From an uncultured Treponema sp. (GTDB taxonomy: Bacteria > Spirochaetota > Spirochaetia > Treponematales > Treponemataceae), in NCBI GenBank assembly GCA_934691925.1, contig CAKUTI010000007.1, forward strand, positions 1 through 62,526: 62,526 nt of DNA, in the 5' to 3' direction. A model generated the notes under the pieces. That model was not told the DNA's origin, made no database searches, and saw nothing but the letters and a program-made list of their open reading frames with translations. The position numbers and the translations under genes are program-made. Shown piece after piece: positions 17,169 through 26,237 of the stretch (the first letter of the stretch is position 1; the number at the start of each line of letters is the position of its first letter).

Positions 17169-19326
17169 GATTCGCGAAAATTTTATGAAGATTTTTCTCG
17201 AACGACTCAACTTCAGGCTTCATCTCGTAGATAAATTCGTTGTCCTCAAAACTTCCGATAACCGCATTCATCTCGTGGGAATCGTCAAAAGTCAACATTC
17301 TAAAGTCATCGTCAAAATCTTTCATTCTCGAAATCAAAGTTGACTCGTACATCTCGTTGTTGATTGCGGAAACATCGTCCTCAATGTCCTTGAAAATCTC
17401 GCGTGTGAATTTGTGAATCGGGCGCGAGTAAAGTTTTTCAAGAAGATTGAGCGCGTAGGAAAGCCGCCATGCTTCATAATGATTTTCGCACTCGTCGTAA
17501 AATTTATGGACTTCGCCCCAAGTCTGAACCGAATATTCCTTTATCATTCCGAAAAGCTCGCGGATTTTTTTTTCAGGAATAATCTGACCGCCAGCGTTCA
17601 CCCATTTTGTGTAAAGCGGAATCTGCAAAATCTCGTCAAAATCGTCTTTTGAAAGATTCTCCTTTCCTTTTTTCTGGCAATATTCAACAAGGCAGCGAAC
17701 GGCAAAATATTTTGCGATTTTCCGATATTCCCTGTAGGCTTTTACAGGCTTTAAAATCACCGCCCCGTATTTTTTCTGCGCGGAATTATCTTTTAAAGTA
17801 AATTTCGCGTCAGGATTCTGATGAAGAAAATCTTTCGCAGTCTGATAAAGAGCTTCCTTGTCATTTTTGCACGCGAGAATTTTCTCATTTTTTTCCGAAA
17901 GAAGATAATCTCTCGTAAGCTCGATGATTTTACGCAAAGCCGCCTCGACTTCCTGCATTGTGTCAGGCGCGAGCGGGTCGGTTTCAATGTGCTGAATCTT
18001 TACAACGCGCTTGTCGCGCTTCTGGAACTTGCTTTTGTTCCGCGCAACTGAATACATATTGTAAAGGAAAGAATATGCCGGAATTATGTTCACAGGCTTC
18101 ATGTCGCCGTTTGAGCAGACGAGCGCGAAAGGATAAGCGATGTTAAGCTCGTGCTGATAGCTTCCTTTTGCGACTAAAACAAAGCTTGCGAATTTAGAAT
18201 TGAATTTAAAGTCAGTGCAAAGCCCCGGCCAGAATCCGCGTCCTGCAAACATTTCTCCATCTGGCGAGCGCGAGTTGTGGTTTGAGCCGATTGTCGCGTT
18301 TGAAGCGATGTTCGACTGACCGCAAACCGTTGACGCAATCAAAAATGATGAATTGTGATGCTGCTCATGAAAAGGAAAAATCAGATTGTTCAAAAGCTCG
18401 CAGCATGAAACTGTGGAATTGTCGCCAAGAACAGAATTCAAAAGCCTTGCGCCGTATTTTAGCTGGCAGTTTCTTCCGATTACAAAGCGAACCGCCACCG
18501 CCTGATAAAAAACTTTCGAGCCGTAGCCCAAAATTCCGTTCACAAGCTCCACGCCTTCTCCAATCTGGCTTGGCTCGTCAGCAGACGAAAGAACCGTGAC
18601 ATTTTTCAGCTTGAAAGCGCCTTTTATGTAAGCGTTCTGCCCGATTTTCACATCTTTTAGAAGAGTCGTGTTTTTAATCACAACGTCATCGGCGACATTT
18701 CCGAAAGTGTCGAGCGAAACCGGCTGATTTTCTTCCGTAAGCTCAAGAAAACGCCGTTGCAAAACCTTGTCTCCTCTGTATTTTGACCAGATAAAAGCGT
18801 CCGCAGGAATCATCTCCTCAAAAGGCAAGATTGCGCGTCCGTCATTCTCGTTCCCAACTCCAATCCAGATTCTGTTTGACTCAGGCTCGCCCGTCTTTAA
18901 GATTCCGTTCCCAAATTTTGAATGAACCGTGCAGCTCATCTCGGTGATGTTGAAAAGAATGTCGTGGCTTCCGATTTTATAATTTGAAAGATAGCTCACG
19001 TTTCTGATGACAGAATCATCTCCTACAACGACATTTTCAAGATAAGAATCATAAAATCCTGCCGCCAAAATCAAATCGTGATATTTCAGCGAGATTTTCC
19101 GAAGCTTTCCGACAACAAAAAATCCGAAAATCTGGCAGTTTTGAATAAGGCTCGCGTCAAAATCGTTTTTATCAACCCAAATATTTTTCCAAGTCGGGTC
19201 AGAATTTCTATTTGTTTTTTTCAGCTCTTCAATCTCGTTTTCTGAGAGCTGTCGTTTTCCGTCCAAAAAATCCGTGTAAAACTGAGGAAGCGAAGAAGAA
19301 TTTTCCTCTTTAATAATTGATACCAT
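17161..19326 (-). CDS. DUF4954 family protein, predicted left-handed beta-helix
   Basis: 721 residues without a signal peptide. Residues 60-330 show hexapeptide-like repetition, for example VVGDDSVIRNVSYLSNYKIG and VVIKNTTLLKDVKIG, typical of left-handed beta-helix nucleotidyl/acyltransferases. The rest is helical and charged. The overall pattern recalls the DUF4954 proteins annotated in Treponema and Bacteroides, whose function is unknown. An activity on sugar nucleotides would be a guess. It lies upstream of leuA on the same strand, but the leuA promoter and attenuator are separate. Confidence 0.6.
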   Translation of the reverse strand: MVSIIKEENSSSLPQFYTDFLDGKRQLSENEIEELKKTNRNSDPTWKNIWVDKNDFDASLIQNCQIFGFFVVGKLRKISLKYHDLILAAGFYDSYLENVVVGDDSVIRNVSYLSNYKIGSHDILFNITEMSCTVHSKFGNGILKTGEPESNRIWIGVGNENDGRAILPFEEMIPADAFIWSKYRGDKVLQRRFLELTEENQPVSLDTFGNVADDVVIKNTTLLKDVKIGQNAYIKGAFKLKNVTVLSSADEPSQIGEGVELVNGILGYGSKVFYQAVAVRFVIGRNCQLKYGARLLNSVLGDNSTVSCCELLNNLIFPFHEQHHNSSFLIASTVCGQSNIASNATIGSNHNSRSPDGEMFAGRGFWPGLCTDFKFNSKFASFVLVAKGSYQHELNIAYPFALVCSNGDMKPVNIIPAYSFLYNMYSVARNKSKFQKRDKRVVKIQHIETDPLAPDTMQEVEAALRKIIELTRDYLLSEKNEKILACKNDKEALYQTAKDFLHQNPDAKFTLKDNSAQKKYGAVILKPVKAYREYRKIAKYFAVRCLVEYCQKKGKENLSKDDFDEILQIPLYTKWVNAGGQIIPEKKIRELFGMIKEYSVQTWGEVHKFYDECENHYEAWRLSYALNLLEKLYSRPIHKFTREIFKDIEDDVSAINNEMYESTLISRMKDFDDDFRMLTFDDSHEMNAVIGSFEDNEFIYEMKPEVESFEKNLHKIFANLD

Positions 19327-19432
19327 ATTCCTATCATTTTAATTAGAAAATTCACAATTAACAATGCAAAACGAGAAAAAATCTGATAGATTAGCTTTCA
19401 GGCGGCTTTTAGCGCGCGAAATCAAAACCGAT

Positions 19433-22276
19433 ATGAAAAAACGTTTTTTACTTTTAATTTTTTTTGCAGTTCAAAAATTTTTGTTCGCATTCAGTGCGGA
19501 CGACATAAAGCATTTTACGCTTGAAAACGGGCTTGAAATCTATTTTTTGCAGGACATTTCCTCTCCGGTGATTCATCTTGAACTTGACGTGAAGGCCGGA
19601 TTTTCGCGCCAGACTGAAAAAAACGCCGGATATTTTTCTTTCTATGCGAAGATGAAAGGCGCGGAAGCAGGAGCGGACATCGTTTCGTTCACAAAAACGG
19701 CTTCGCCGGACGGAGTTGAAAAAGCGATTCTTGAGCTTTCCGAAGTTATGCGGCCGATTTCTCTTTCTGATGACGAGCTAAAAACGCAGATTGAAAACAC
19801 AAAAAACGCGCTTGAAAAATATTTTTCTGAGCCGGCAGGTTTTATAAACAGCGCAATTGACTCGAAAATTTTTCCTGAAAATCCGTGGAAACGCTCTAGC
19901 GGAGCCGTTCCGTCTCTTTTTGAGCCAAAATCGGCGGCGGAAAGCAGAACGATTCTTTCTTCAATCGCAAAAAATTATTACACGCCGTCAAATTCCATGC
20001 TTTTTGTGAGCGGAAACATCACTGAAAATTCGGTTCTGGAGCTTGCAGAAAAATATTTCGGAGAATATGGCGGAATTTCAAGAAGTCAAAAAATCGAAAA
20101 AAAATCTGATGAAAACGGAAAAAAATCATCAAATTTTTCAGAAAATCTTTTGGAATCGCAAAAATCTTCGGGAGTCTCAAAATCCAAACAGAAAAGATTC
20201 GTTATTCACGACAAAAGTTTTGCAGACGAGATGACTCAAATCTGCGTCCAGTACAAAAATCTTGGAAAAAACGAGACTGAAATTCTCTCTGAAATCTGGA
20301 ACGACAACGAATCTGTGTTCAAAAAAACACTTTTGCGCCAGCGGAATCTGAAAATCTTGGGCGCGGAATACATCGACGCTTCGTCTGCGAAAGATTCAAT
20401 GGCGGCAAGGCTAATAATCCAGTCGCTTCTGGGAATTGTAAAAGTTAATCCGGTTGTTCAGGCGGACTTGTTTCTTTCAAAATCGCGCGAAGACGAGGAA
20501 ATTTCAGACGAAATGATTCAGAACGCGGTAAAAAAACGCAAAGCGGAAAATCTCAAAATTTATGAGAATTCCGCAAAACTGATGGCAAATCTTGCGGCTT
20601 TTGTTTCAAATTGCGACGAAGAAGATAAAGAAGACAAAATTGCAGCTTTTTTCAATCAAAATGAAAAGCTCGGCGAAATTTCAGCGGAAAATTTACAGCA
20701 GGCGGTTCAAAACGAAGAGCCTTACGTTTTTGTTCTGGTGAATTCAAATGTCTACAATAAAAATGCGAAAAATTTCAAAAACGCGGGCTATAACGTGATA
20801 ACTTCAAAAAACGCGCTTTGGTTTCAAAATCCTGAGTACAAAAATCTTTTCGCAAAAAAAGAGATTCAAAACGCGCAAAAAAATTTTTCTTTGCAGGAAG
20901 ATATTTTAAAATCCGCAGACAGATTTATCCAAAAATCAAAATCGGAAATCGCAGTTCTCTCGCTTGAAAATGAAATTCCAGTTGTCTTAAAACAAAATCC
21001 AAATTCGAGCCAAGTTGAGGCCAGCTTGATAATCGCGGGCGGAGACTTGCTTTTTGCCGACAAAACTCCGGGGCTTGCTTCTGTTTTGACAGGCGCAATC
21101 GCGGCGAACATCAGAAATCAGCTTGACTTGTTCGCGGCAAACGGCGCGATTTCAAAAGATTCTTATGAAGTGAGGGCGAAAACGAGCGCGACGCAATCCG
21201 TAATCGACACAATAATTCCGGCAAAGAATTTGAATTTCGCTTTTCAGGCAATGTACACCGCGCTTATTTTTTGCGACATAACGCCAGCCACCGCCGACAT
21301 GATGACTTACGACGAGCGCACAAAATGGCGGCTAAAATCAGGAACTGCGGAATTTCAGCTTTTGTGCAACGCAATGCGAATTCTTTACAAAGACACAAAA
21401 TATCCGAAACTTTTTGAAGACGAAAAGGACAAGCCAGCCGATATGAATTTCACGAAAATTCTCGAGGCTTATCCTTCGATTCTCGACGCAACGCGATTCT
21501 CTTTCGCTGTAACAGGCGGATTTTCTGACCAAGGAAAACTTCTTTCATATCTGAACAAGACTTTCGGAACGCTTGAAACGCATCCTGAAACAAGAATTTT
21601 CGAGACAGGGCTTCCAAAAACGCAAATCAAGGAGACAGAAAAAAAATTCGCGCTACGGCATTTGTTTTTGACAGACATTCCAAAAGAAAAAGCCGGTCCA
21701 ATGCCAGCCATTCTGATTCCGACGACGAAATTTTTAGACCCGGTTTTGTATTGCATCTCTTCTCCAGACATTTCCGCTCCTGATTCAAGCCTTTTCAACG
21801 CGCTTTTGCTTGAAATCGGAAAAAAAATGAATGAAAAAGCTGCAAAAGCAGGAAGCGAAAGCAAAGTGAAAATCGCTCTTCCTGAAGCCGACATTCCGTT
21901 TGCGCGGATTTTTGTCTCGAATGTTGAGCGGACTTCCGGCGCGGACAAAATTTACAAGGAAAGCGTTGACGAGATAAAATCTGAAATCAGAAAGCAGCTT
22001 GAGCTAAAGACAGAAGGCGTTTTTGACCTTGAAAAAAATGAGCTTCTGGCGCGTCTCGAAAACAACTGGATTACGGAAGTTTTGCCTGAAGCAGGAACAA
22101 ACGAAGGCTTAGCCGAGCTTGTAAAAAGCAGCTTTATCCTCGGAAATCCGAATCTTTATCTTGAACAGTACAATTCTGTGGACAAGGCGAGCCTCGAAGA
22201 TTACTTTTTGATTGCCGAAAGCTATTTTTCAGACAAGCCGCCGATGAGACTTTACTCAAAAGACAGCAATAAATGA
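19433..22276 (+). CDS. Double-length M16 peptidase homologue, catalytic motif absent
   Basis: About 947 residues from ATG 19433, chosen because MKKRFLLLIFFAVQKFLFAFS is a good signal peptide; the frame opens at 19364. Two tandem M16 halves are visible, the first starting FTLENGLEIYFLQDISSPV and the second near residue 510 (VLSLENEIPVVLKQ). Where HxxEH should be, the first half has AGYFSFYAKMKG and the second has TPGLASVLTGAI, so neither half is catalytic. A Ser/Lys/Asn-rich insert interrupts the first half at about residues 210-250. The nearby active M16 peptidase suggests a structural or substrate-binding partner. Confidence 0.8.
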   Translation: MKKRFLLLIFFAVQKFLFAFSADDIKHFTLENGLEIYFLQDISSPVIHLELDVKAGFSRQTEKNAGYFSFYAKMKGAEAGADIVSFTKTASPDGVEKAILELSEVMRPISLSDDELKTQIENTKNALEKYFSEPAGFINSAIDSKIFPENPWKRSSGAVPSLFEPKSAAESRTILSSIAKNYYTPSNSMLFVSGNITENSVLELAEKYFGEYGGISRSQKIEKKSDENGKKSSNFSENLLESQKSSGVSKSKQKRFVIHDKSFADEMTQICVQYKNLGKNETEILSEIWNDNESVFKKTLLRQRNLKILGAEYIDASSAKDSMAARLIIQSLLGIVKVNPVVQADLFLSKSREDEEISDEMIQNAVKKRKAENLKIYENSAKLMANLAAFVSNCDEEDKEDKIAAFFNQNEKLGEISAENLQQAVQNEEPYVFVLVNSNVYNKNAKNFKNAGYNVITSKNALWFQNPEYKNLFAKKEIQNAQKNFSLQEDILKSADRFIQKSKSEIAVLSLENEIPVVLKQNPNSSQVEASLIIAGGDLLFADKTPGLASVLTGAIAANIRNQLDLFAANGAISKDSYEVRAKTSATQSVIDTIIPAKNLNFAFQAMYTALIFCDITPATADMMTYDERTKWRLKSGTAEFQLLCNAMRILYKDTKYPKLFEDEKDKPADMNFTKILEAYPSILDATRFSFAVTGGFSDQGKLLSYLNKTFGTLETHPETRIFETGLPKTQIKETEKKFALRHLFLTDIPKEKAGPMPAILIPTTKFLDPVLYCISSPDISAPDSSLFNALLLEIGKKMNEKAAKAGSESKVKIALPEADIPFARIFVSNVERTSGADKIYKESVDEIKSEIRKQLELKTEGVFDLEKNELLARLENNWITEVLPEAGTNEGLAELVKSSFILGNPNLYLEQYNSVDKASLEDYFLIAESYFSDKPPMRLYSKDSNK

Positions 22277-22312
22277 AAAAATGCGGGACGAAGACGCGAA
22301 ATTAAAAAATCT

Positions 22313-23065
22313 TCAATAAATCACGCGGTCAACTTTTCTGTCGAATTCGTCGCATGGAATATCGTCTGCAATCTGGCAAGGAAGGCAAAATCCGCAGCGG
22401 AAAACGTCAAGTCCGGCTTTTTCAAGTCGCTCAAAATAACGGTCGTAAAAGCCCTTCCCCTTTCCGAGCCGTTTTCCGTTGTCCGAAAATGCAAGACAAG
22501 GAACAATCATAAAGATTTTCAAGGCCAAAAACGATTTTTTTGATTCAAAGTCGAGGGAAAATTTTTCAAGAGAAGAAACCGGCTCCAAAATTCCAAACGC
22601 GCCCTTTTCAAGCTGTTCTTCAACCGGCAAATCTTTTCTCAAAACATAAAAATCCATCGTGCCAGTCGCCGCCTCGGTCTTAGTTCCGTTTTCCTCGGAT
22701 GATTTCGTGCCGACATCGGTCTTAGCATCGACAAATTCCGAAGATTCTGCCACGCAAGATTCAAAACTGCATTTTGGAACTGCGACAGTTTTCCCGGATT
22801 TCAAGGCGGCTTCAATCGCAAAAAAGCAGTCCGCCTCGTTTTTCATCGGAACATAGGCGAGCAAAACATCGGATTTTTTGTATTCTTCAAGAGAAATGAT
22901 TTTCTCGCATGCCAATGCGGAAATTTTCTCCAAATTATTCGAAGAAATCCATTCCTTTATTTTTCCGCGCATAAGTTTTCTAAGATTCGATTTTTGATTT
23001 TTGATTTCGTTTTTATCGATTTTGACAGAAAAATCAGAAGAATTTTCAAAAGATTCGGTTTTCAT
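22313..23065 (-). CDS. 5-formyltetrahydrofolate cyclo-ligase family protein
   Basis: About 250 residues against about 190 for typical members. The N-terminal KSNLRKLMRGKIKEW block, the YVPMKNEADCF segment, and the ATP-site signature RLGKGKGFYDRYFE near residue 210 are present. It would convert 5-formyl-THF to 5,10-methenyl-THF with ATP. The extra length is a Thr/Glu-rich low-complexity insert at about residues 110-145. The start at ATG 23065 is preferred over an in-frame GTG at 23074. The gene lies directly after the tRNA cluster on the same strand. Confidence 0.88.
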   Translation of the reverse strand: MKTESFENSSDFSVKIDKNEIKNQKSNLRKLMRGKIKEWISSNNLEKISALACEKIISLEEYKKSDVLLAYVPMKNEADCFFAIEAALKSGKTVAVPKCSFESCVAESSEFVDAKTDVGTKSSEENGTKTEAATGTMDFYVLRKDLPVEEQLEKGAFGILEPVSSLEKFSLDFESKKSFLALKIFMIVPCLAFSDNGKRLGKGKGFYDRYFERLEKAGLDVFRCGFCLPCQIADDIPCDEFDRKVDRVIY

Positions 23066-23083
23066 AGCACGCACGATTTAAAA

Positions 23084-23115
23084 TAAAAAAACACTCGACC
23101 AAAACAGTCAAGTGT
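23084..23115 (-). terminator. Terminator after tRNA-Asn copy 2
   Basis: ACACT-GAC (23091-23099) pairs with GTC-AGTGT (23107-23115); the minus strand then runs into a T tract over 23084-23090. It ends the tRNA transcript before the cyclo-ligase gene. Confidence 0.7.
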
Positions 23116-23122
23116 CCAAAGA

Positions 23123-23195
23123 CGACCCCTGCTGGGCTTGAACCAGCGACACATGGATTAACAGTCCATTGCTCTACCAACTGAGCTAAGGGATC
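23123..23195 (-). tRNA. tRNA-Asn (anticodon GTT), copy 2
   Basis: 73 nt with complete cloverleaf: acceptor GATCCCT/AGGGGTC, D arm TAGCTCAGTTGGTAGAGC, anticodon loop CTGTTAA with GTT, T arm GCTGGTTCAAGCCCAGC, discriminator G. CCA is not encoded. Identical in the tRNA body to the copy 60 bp upstream. Confidence 0.95.
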
Positions 23196-23220
23196 ATTTT
23201 TTAATGATTCAAGAAAGAAA

Positions 23221-23249
23221 AAGCACTCAACCAAGGAAGTTAAGTGCTT
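23221..23249 (-). terminator. Terminator-like hairpin between the two tRNA-Asn genes
   Basis: AAGCACT-AAC (23221-23230) pairs with GTT-AGTGCTT (23239-23249); the minus-strand flank is T-rich. It has the same shape as, but different sequence from, the hairpin after copy 2. Confidence 0.55.
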
Positions 23250-23254
23250 AATCA

Positions 23255-23327
23255 CGACCCCTGCTGGGCTTGAACCAGCGACACATGGATTAACAGTCCA
23301 TTGCTCTACCAACTGAGCTAAGGGATC
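23255..23327 (-). tRNA. tRNA-Asn (anticodon GTT), copy 1
   Basis: 73 nt, sequence identical to the tRNA at 23123-23195, same fold and GTT anticodon. Followed by its own terminator-like hairpin. Confidence 0.95.
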
Positions 23328-23354
23328 ATCTCTGATTTTTTTGAAAATCAGAAG

Positions 23355-23428
23355 CGGGATGTGCGGGGCTCGAACCCGCGATCTCCGGCGTGACAGGCCA
23401 GCGCGATAACCAGCTTCGCTAACACCCC
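23355..23428 (-). tRNA. tRNA-Asp (anticodon GTC)
   Basis: 74 nt: acceptor GGGGTGT/ACATCCC, anticodon stem CTGGC/GCCGG with loop CTGTCAC (GTC), T arm CGCGGGTTCGAGCCCCGC, discriminator G. It is the first of three tRNA genes on the minus strand. Confidence 0.95.
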
Positions 23429-23842
23429 AATCAACGTTCAACGTGAGTATTATGTTATAGAAATCGCAAAAAACAGTCAATATCTCAAAACAGAAATTTT
23501 GATTATTTTTCAATTTTTTTTGAAATTTTCTCTTTTTATCGCTTTGTTTTTATGATGTTAAGATTTCAGGGATTCCACCTTTCATAAATCAAAATCAGAA
23601 TCCAAAATCATCTTCCTGTTAAAAAAACGCGATTTTTCAAAATCGATAGAGTTCTAAAGCTTTATGGAATATAATTATTGAAGATTTTAATGATTTTTTC
23701 AATTTTCTGAGAAAACGATAAACAATCATTAAAAAATGCGGCTTTAAATGCGATTTTCAGAAAGTAAAATCACACGCGGCAAAATCGGCTTTGCGGAATT
23801 TTTGGCAAAGCAACCGCCGCACAAATCAAAATGGAGAATAAA
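23429..23842. other. 414-bp AT-rich divergent intergenic region
   Basis: It lies between the tRNA cluster and the first SLH gene. A TATAAT at 23670-23675 on the plus strand has no good -35. A G/C-richer stretch with imperfect repeats (GCGGCTTTAAATGCG, GCGGCAAAATCGGC, TTTGCGGAATTTTTGGC) lies at 23738-23815 and may form a leader structure. No ORF is supported. Confidence 0.3.
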
Positions 23843-26170
23843 ATGAAAAAAACAGCTTACAGGATTTTTATCTTAATCGGCGCGCTGGCGGTGATTCAAG
23901 TTTTTCCAGCTTTTTCACAGACGAAACAGACGCAGTCTCAAAACGGCAAGGCGATTTATTCAATTCCAAAATTCGAGCTAAAAATAAATGAAAAAGGAAT
24001 GCCGGGCGCAGTTTCAGGAAAAAGCGCGCAGTGCGAAATCAGCTCGGTTGTTTACGAGCCGAAAGGCAAGCTTGAGCCAGACACGCTTTTTTATGCGACT
24101 GTAACTTACAGGGCGATTGGCGAAAATTATTTTACGGAGCAGACAAAAACTTCTCCTTTAAACAAGACAGAGGCGAAAATCATAAAAGGCGGCAAAAAAA
24201 CGCTCGTTGTAAAATACACAAGAACGAAGACTCAAAAAGATGAAGAATCTAAGGCAGAAAAAAGAAACATAAAGCAAGAAAGAGAAATTGCAAAAGCAAA
24301 AACGCTCGCAAGCGGCGATTCAGCGCAAGAGCAATGGAAAGGCGCGCCTGCAATTTTAAGGCAGACTCCGTTTGAATTTGAAGGCGGAAACGGCACTGTT
24401 GAAAATCCGTTCTTAATCAAAACTCCAGAGCAGCTAAATTCTGTAAGATTCGGGCTTGATTTTCATTACAAGCTGATTTCGGACATCGACCTTTCAAAAT
24501 GGGGCAACTGGATTCCAATCGGCGGAACTCCATCTTATGGCGGCTCGCATGGCGGACAAACTTATCAGGAAGCGGATGAAGGCGGCGGAAGGTTCACAGG
24601 CTCGCTTGACGGAAACGGACACGTAATCTCAGGAATGACTATAATCGACCATAGAGATGACATCTTTATGGGAACAAATGAAGCAGAACGTTCCTATGCG
24701 CTTTTCGCAGAAATGATAGCCCCGAAAGATTTCAGGCAAAAGCAAAACGGCTTTATAAAAAATCTCGGAATCGTAAACTACACAATCGATGTGAGCTACA
24801 CAAATCTAAAATACAAATGCACTCTCAATGCGGCGGCGCTTTCAACATCGGCGGCAAGCAGAACTTTTGAAAACTGCTATTCTTCAGGCGGAAAAATCAA
24901 AATCCGCACAAGCCGGGAAGATGAAGAGGAAACTTTTGTGACAATTTACGCAGGAGGACTTGTCTCGTCGGCAATCCACACAAAAGTCATAAACTGCTAC
25001 AACACATCTCCGCTAATAATCACAACAAGCGACACGGACTATATAAACACACAAATCGGAAGCAAGCGGATGGTCATGGCAGGCGGAATCACCGCGCAAA
25101 CAGCATACAGCGACTTTATCGGCTGCATGAACTCAGGCGAAATTTCAGTTCCTTACGCAAACTGGGGACTCGCGGCTCTTTCGGCTGGAATCGTGGCAAG
25201 GGTTACAATCGACGACGCGCCGGAAAACATTTACAGCGCGTCGCCGTCTGGAGCGACAAACATCACAAGCTGCTACAACATCGGAACAATCCGCGGAACT
25301 TACGTTGCAGGCGTTATGGGCTACACAGGAACAGACTGCTACATAAGCGACTGCTACAACGCTGGAAATCTTGAAATCGACGAGCAGAATCCAAACAAAG
25401 AGCCTTCCCTGATAATAAAAGCCGACATCGCGCTTCCAATCTGCAAGATTTTTAACTACGGCAAAAAATACGTTCACGACAACGGAATAAAAGATGTTTC
25501 AGGCGAAATGTGGACAGATTCTCCTAAGCTCGGAAGAAAAATCCTAAAGGCGATTCCAGAAGACAAACTTGGAATCAAACCAAGCGTGCTGGAAGCTCCA
25601 GTTCAAGTCGGAGAATTTTCAGACGTGATGTCAAACGACATTTTCGCGCTTTCCGTTCCCTGGGCAGTTGAAAAAGGAATCGCGAAGCCTTCGTCAAAAA
25701 CAAAATTCTCACCAGACGAGCCTTGCACACGCGGACAAGTTCTCACTTACATTTACCGCTGGAACGGCTCGCCAAAAACTTCGATAAAAAATCCGTTCAA
25801 AGACGCAAAGCCAAGCGACAGTTTTTACAGCGCGGCTCTCTGGGCTTACGAAAAAGGAATTTTCAAAGGAATCACGCTCAACGGAAACGCTCCTTGCACA
25901 AGAGGAGACGCAGTCGAATTCTTATGGAAATACGCGAATTCCTATCCGATGAATCCGGCGGACAATTTTACCGATGTTCCGCGCACGTCAAAATATCATT
26001 CTGCCGTCTCCTGGGCTTACTGGATGAGAGTCGCGACAGGAATCACACCGACAATGTTCGAGCCGGATTCAGCCTGCACAAAAGCGCAAATCGTAACGTT
26101 CATTTATAATCTTGAGCACTCGCACTTTATGGACTGGCTAAAAATGGCTTTGGAACAATCAGGACAATAA
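23843..26170 (+). CDS. Secreted GLUG-repeat protein with three C-terminal SLH domains (paralogue 1)
   Basis: 775 residues from ATG 23843. The frame opens 12 nt earlier, but GGAGAATAAA just before 23843 is the ribosome site and is conserved before the paralogue. Residues 1-28 form a signal peptide ending PAFSQ. Residues 165-520 carry GLUG-like beta-helix repeats (GSLDGNGHVISGMTI, then several N-CYN-G and AGG-I units). Three S-layer homology domains occupy about 585-765, with FSDVMSND, CTRGQVLTYIYRW and CTRGDAVEFLWKY. SLH domains usually bind cell-wall polymers, so a cell-envelope role is inferred. A near-copy follows. Confidence 0.85.
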   Translation: MKKTAYRIFILIGALAVIQVFPAFSQTKQTQSQNGKAIYSIPKFELKINEKGMPGAVSGKSAQCEISSVVYEPKGKLEPDTLFYATVTYRAIGENYFTEQTKTSPLNKTEAKIIKGGKKTLVVKYTRTKTQKDEESKAEKRNIKQEREIAKAKTLASGDSAQEQWKGAPAILRQTPFEFEGGNGTVENPFLIKTPEQLNSVRFGLDFHYKLISDIDLSKWGNWIPIGGTPSYGGSHGGQTYQEADEGGGRFTGSLDGNGHVISGMTIIDHRDDIFMGTNEAERSYALFAEMIAPKDFRQKQNGFIKNLGIVNYTIDVSYTNLKYKCTLNAAALSTSAASRTFENCYSSGGKIKIRTSREDEEETFVTIYAGGLVSSAIHTKVINCYNTSPLIITTSDTDYINTQIGSKRMVMAGGITAQTAYSDFIGCMNSGEISVPYANWGLAALSAGIVARVTIDDAPENIYSASPSGATNITSCYNIGTIRGTYVAGVMGYTGTDCYISDCYNAGNLEIDEQNPNKEPSLIIKADIALPICKIFNYGKKYVHDNGIKDVSGEMWTDSPKLGRKILKAIPEDKLGIKPSVLEAPVQVGEFSDVMSNDIFALSVPWAVEKGIAKPSSKTKFSPDEPCTRGQVLTYIYRWNGSPKTSIKNPFKDAKPSDSFYSAALWAYEKGIFKGITLNGNAPCTRGDAVEFLWKYANSYPMNPADNFTDVPRTSKYHSAVSWAYWMRVATGITPTMFEPDSACTKAQIVTFIYNLEHSHFMDWLKMALEQSGQ

Positions 26171-26237
26171 AAATGGAAAAAACGGTCATTTAGCCAAGAA
26201 AAATGGCAAAAACCCAAAATCAAAATTGGAGAATAAA

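Noticed and set aside
23046..23513. A 155-codon ORF on the minus strand over the tRNA cluster
   Set aside because: It is read through three tRNA genes and contains a repeated peptide that merely reflects the duplicated tRNA-Asn.
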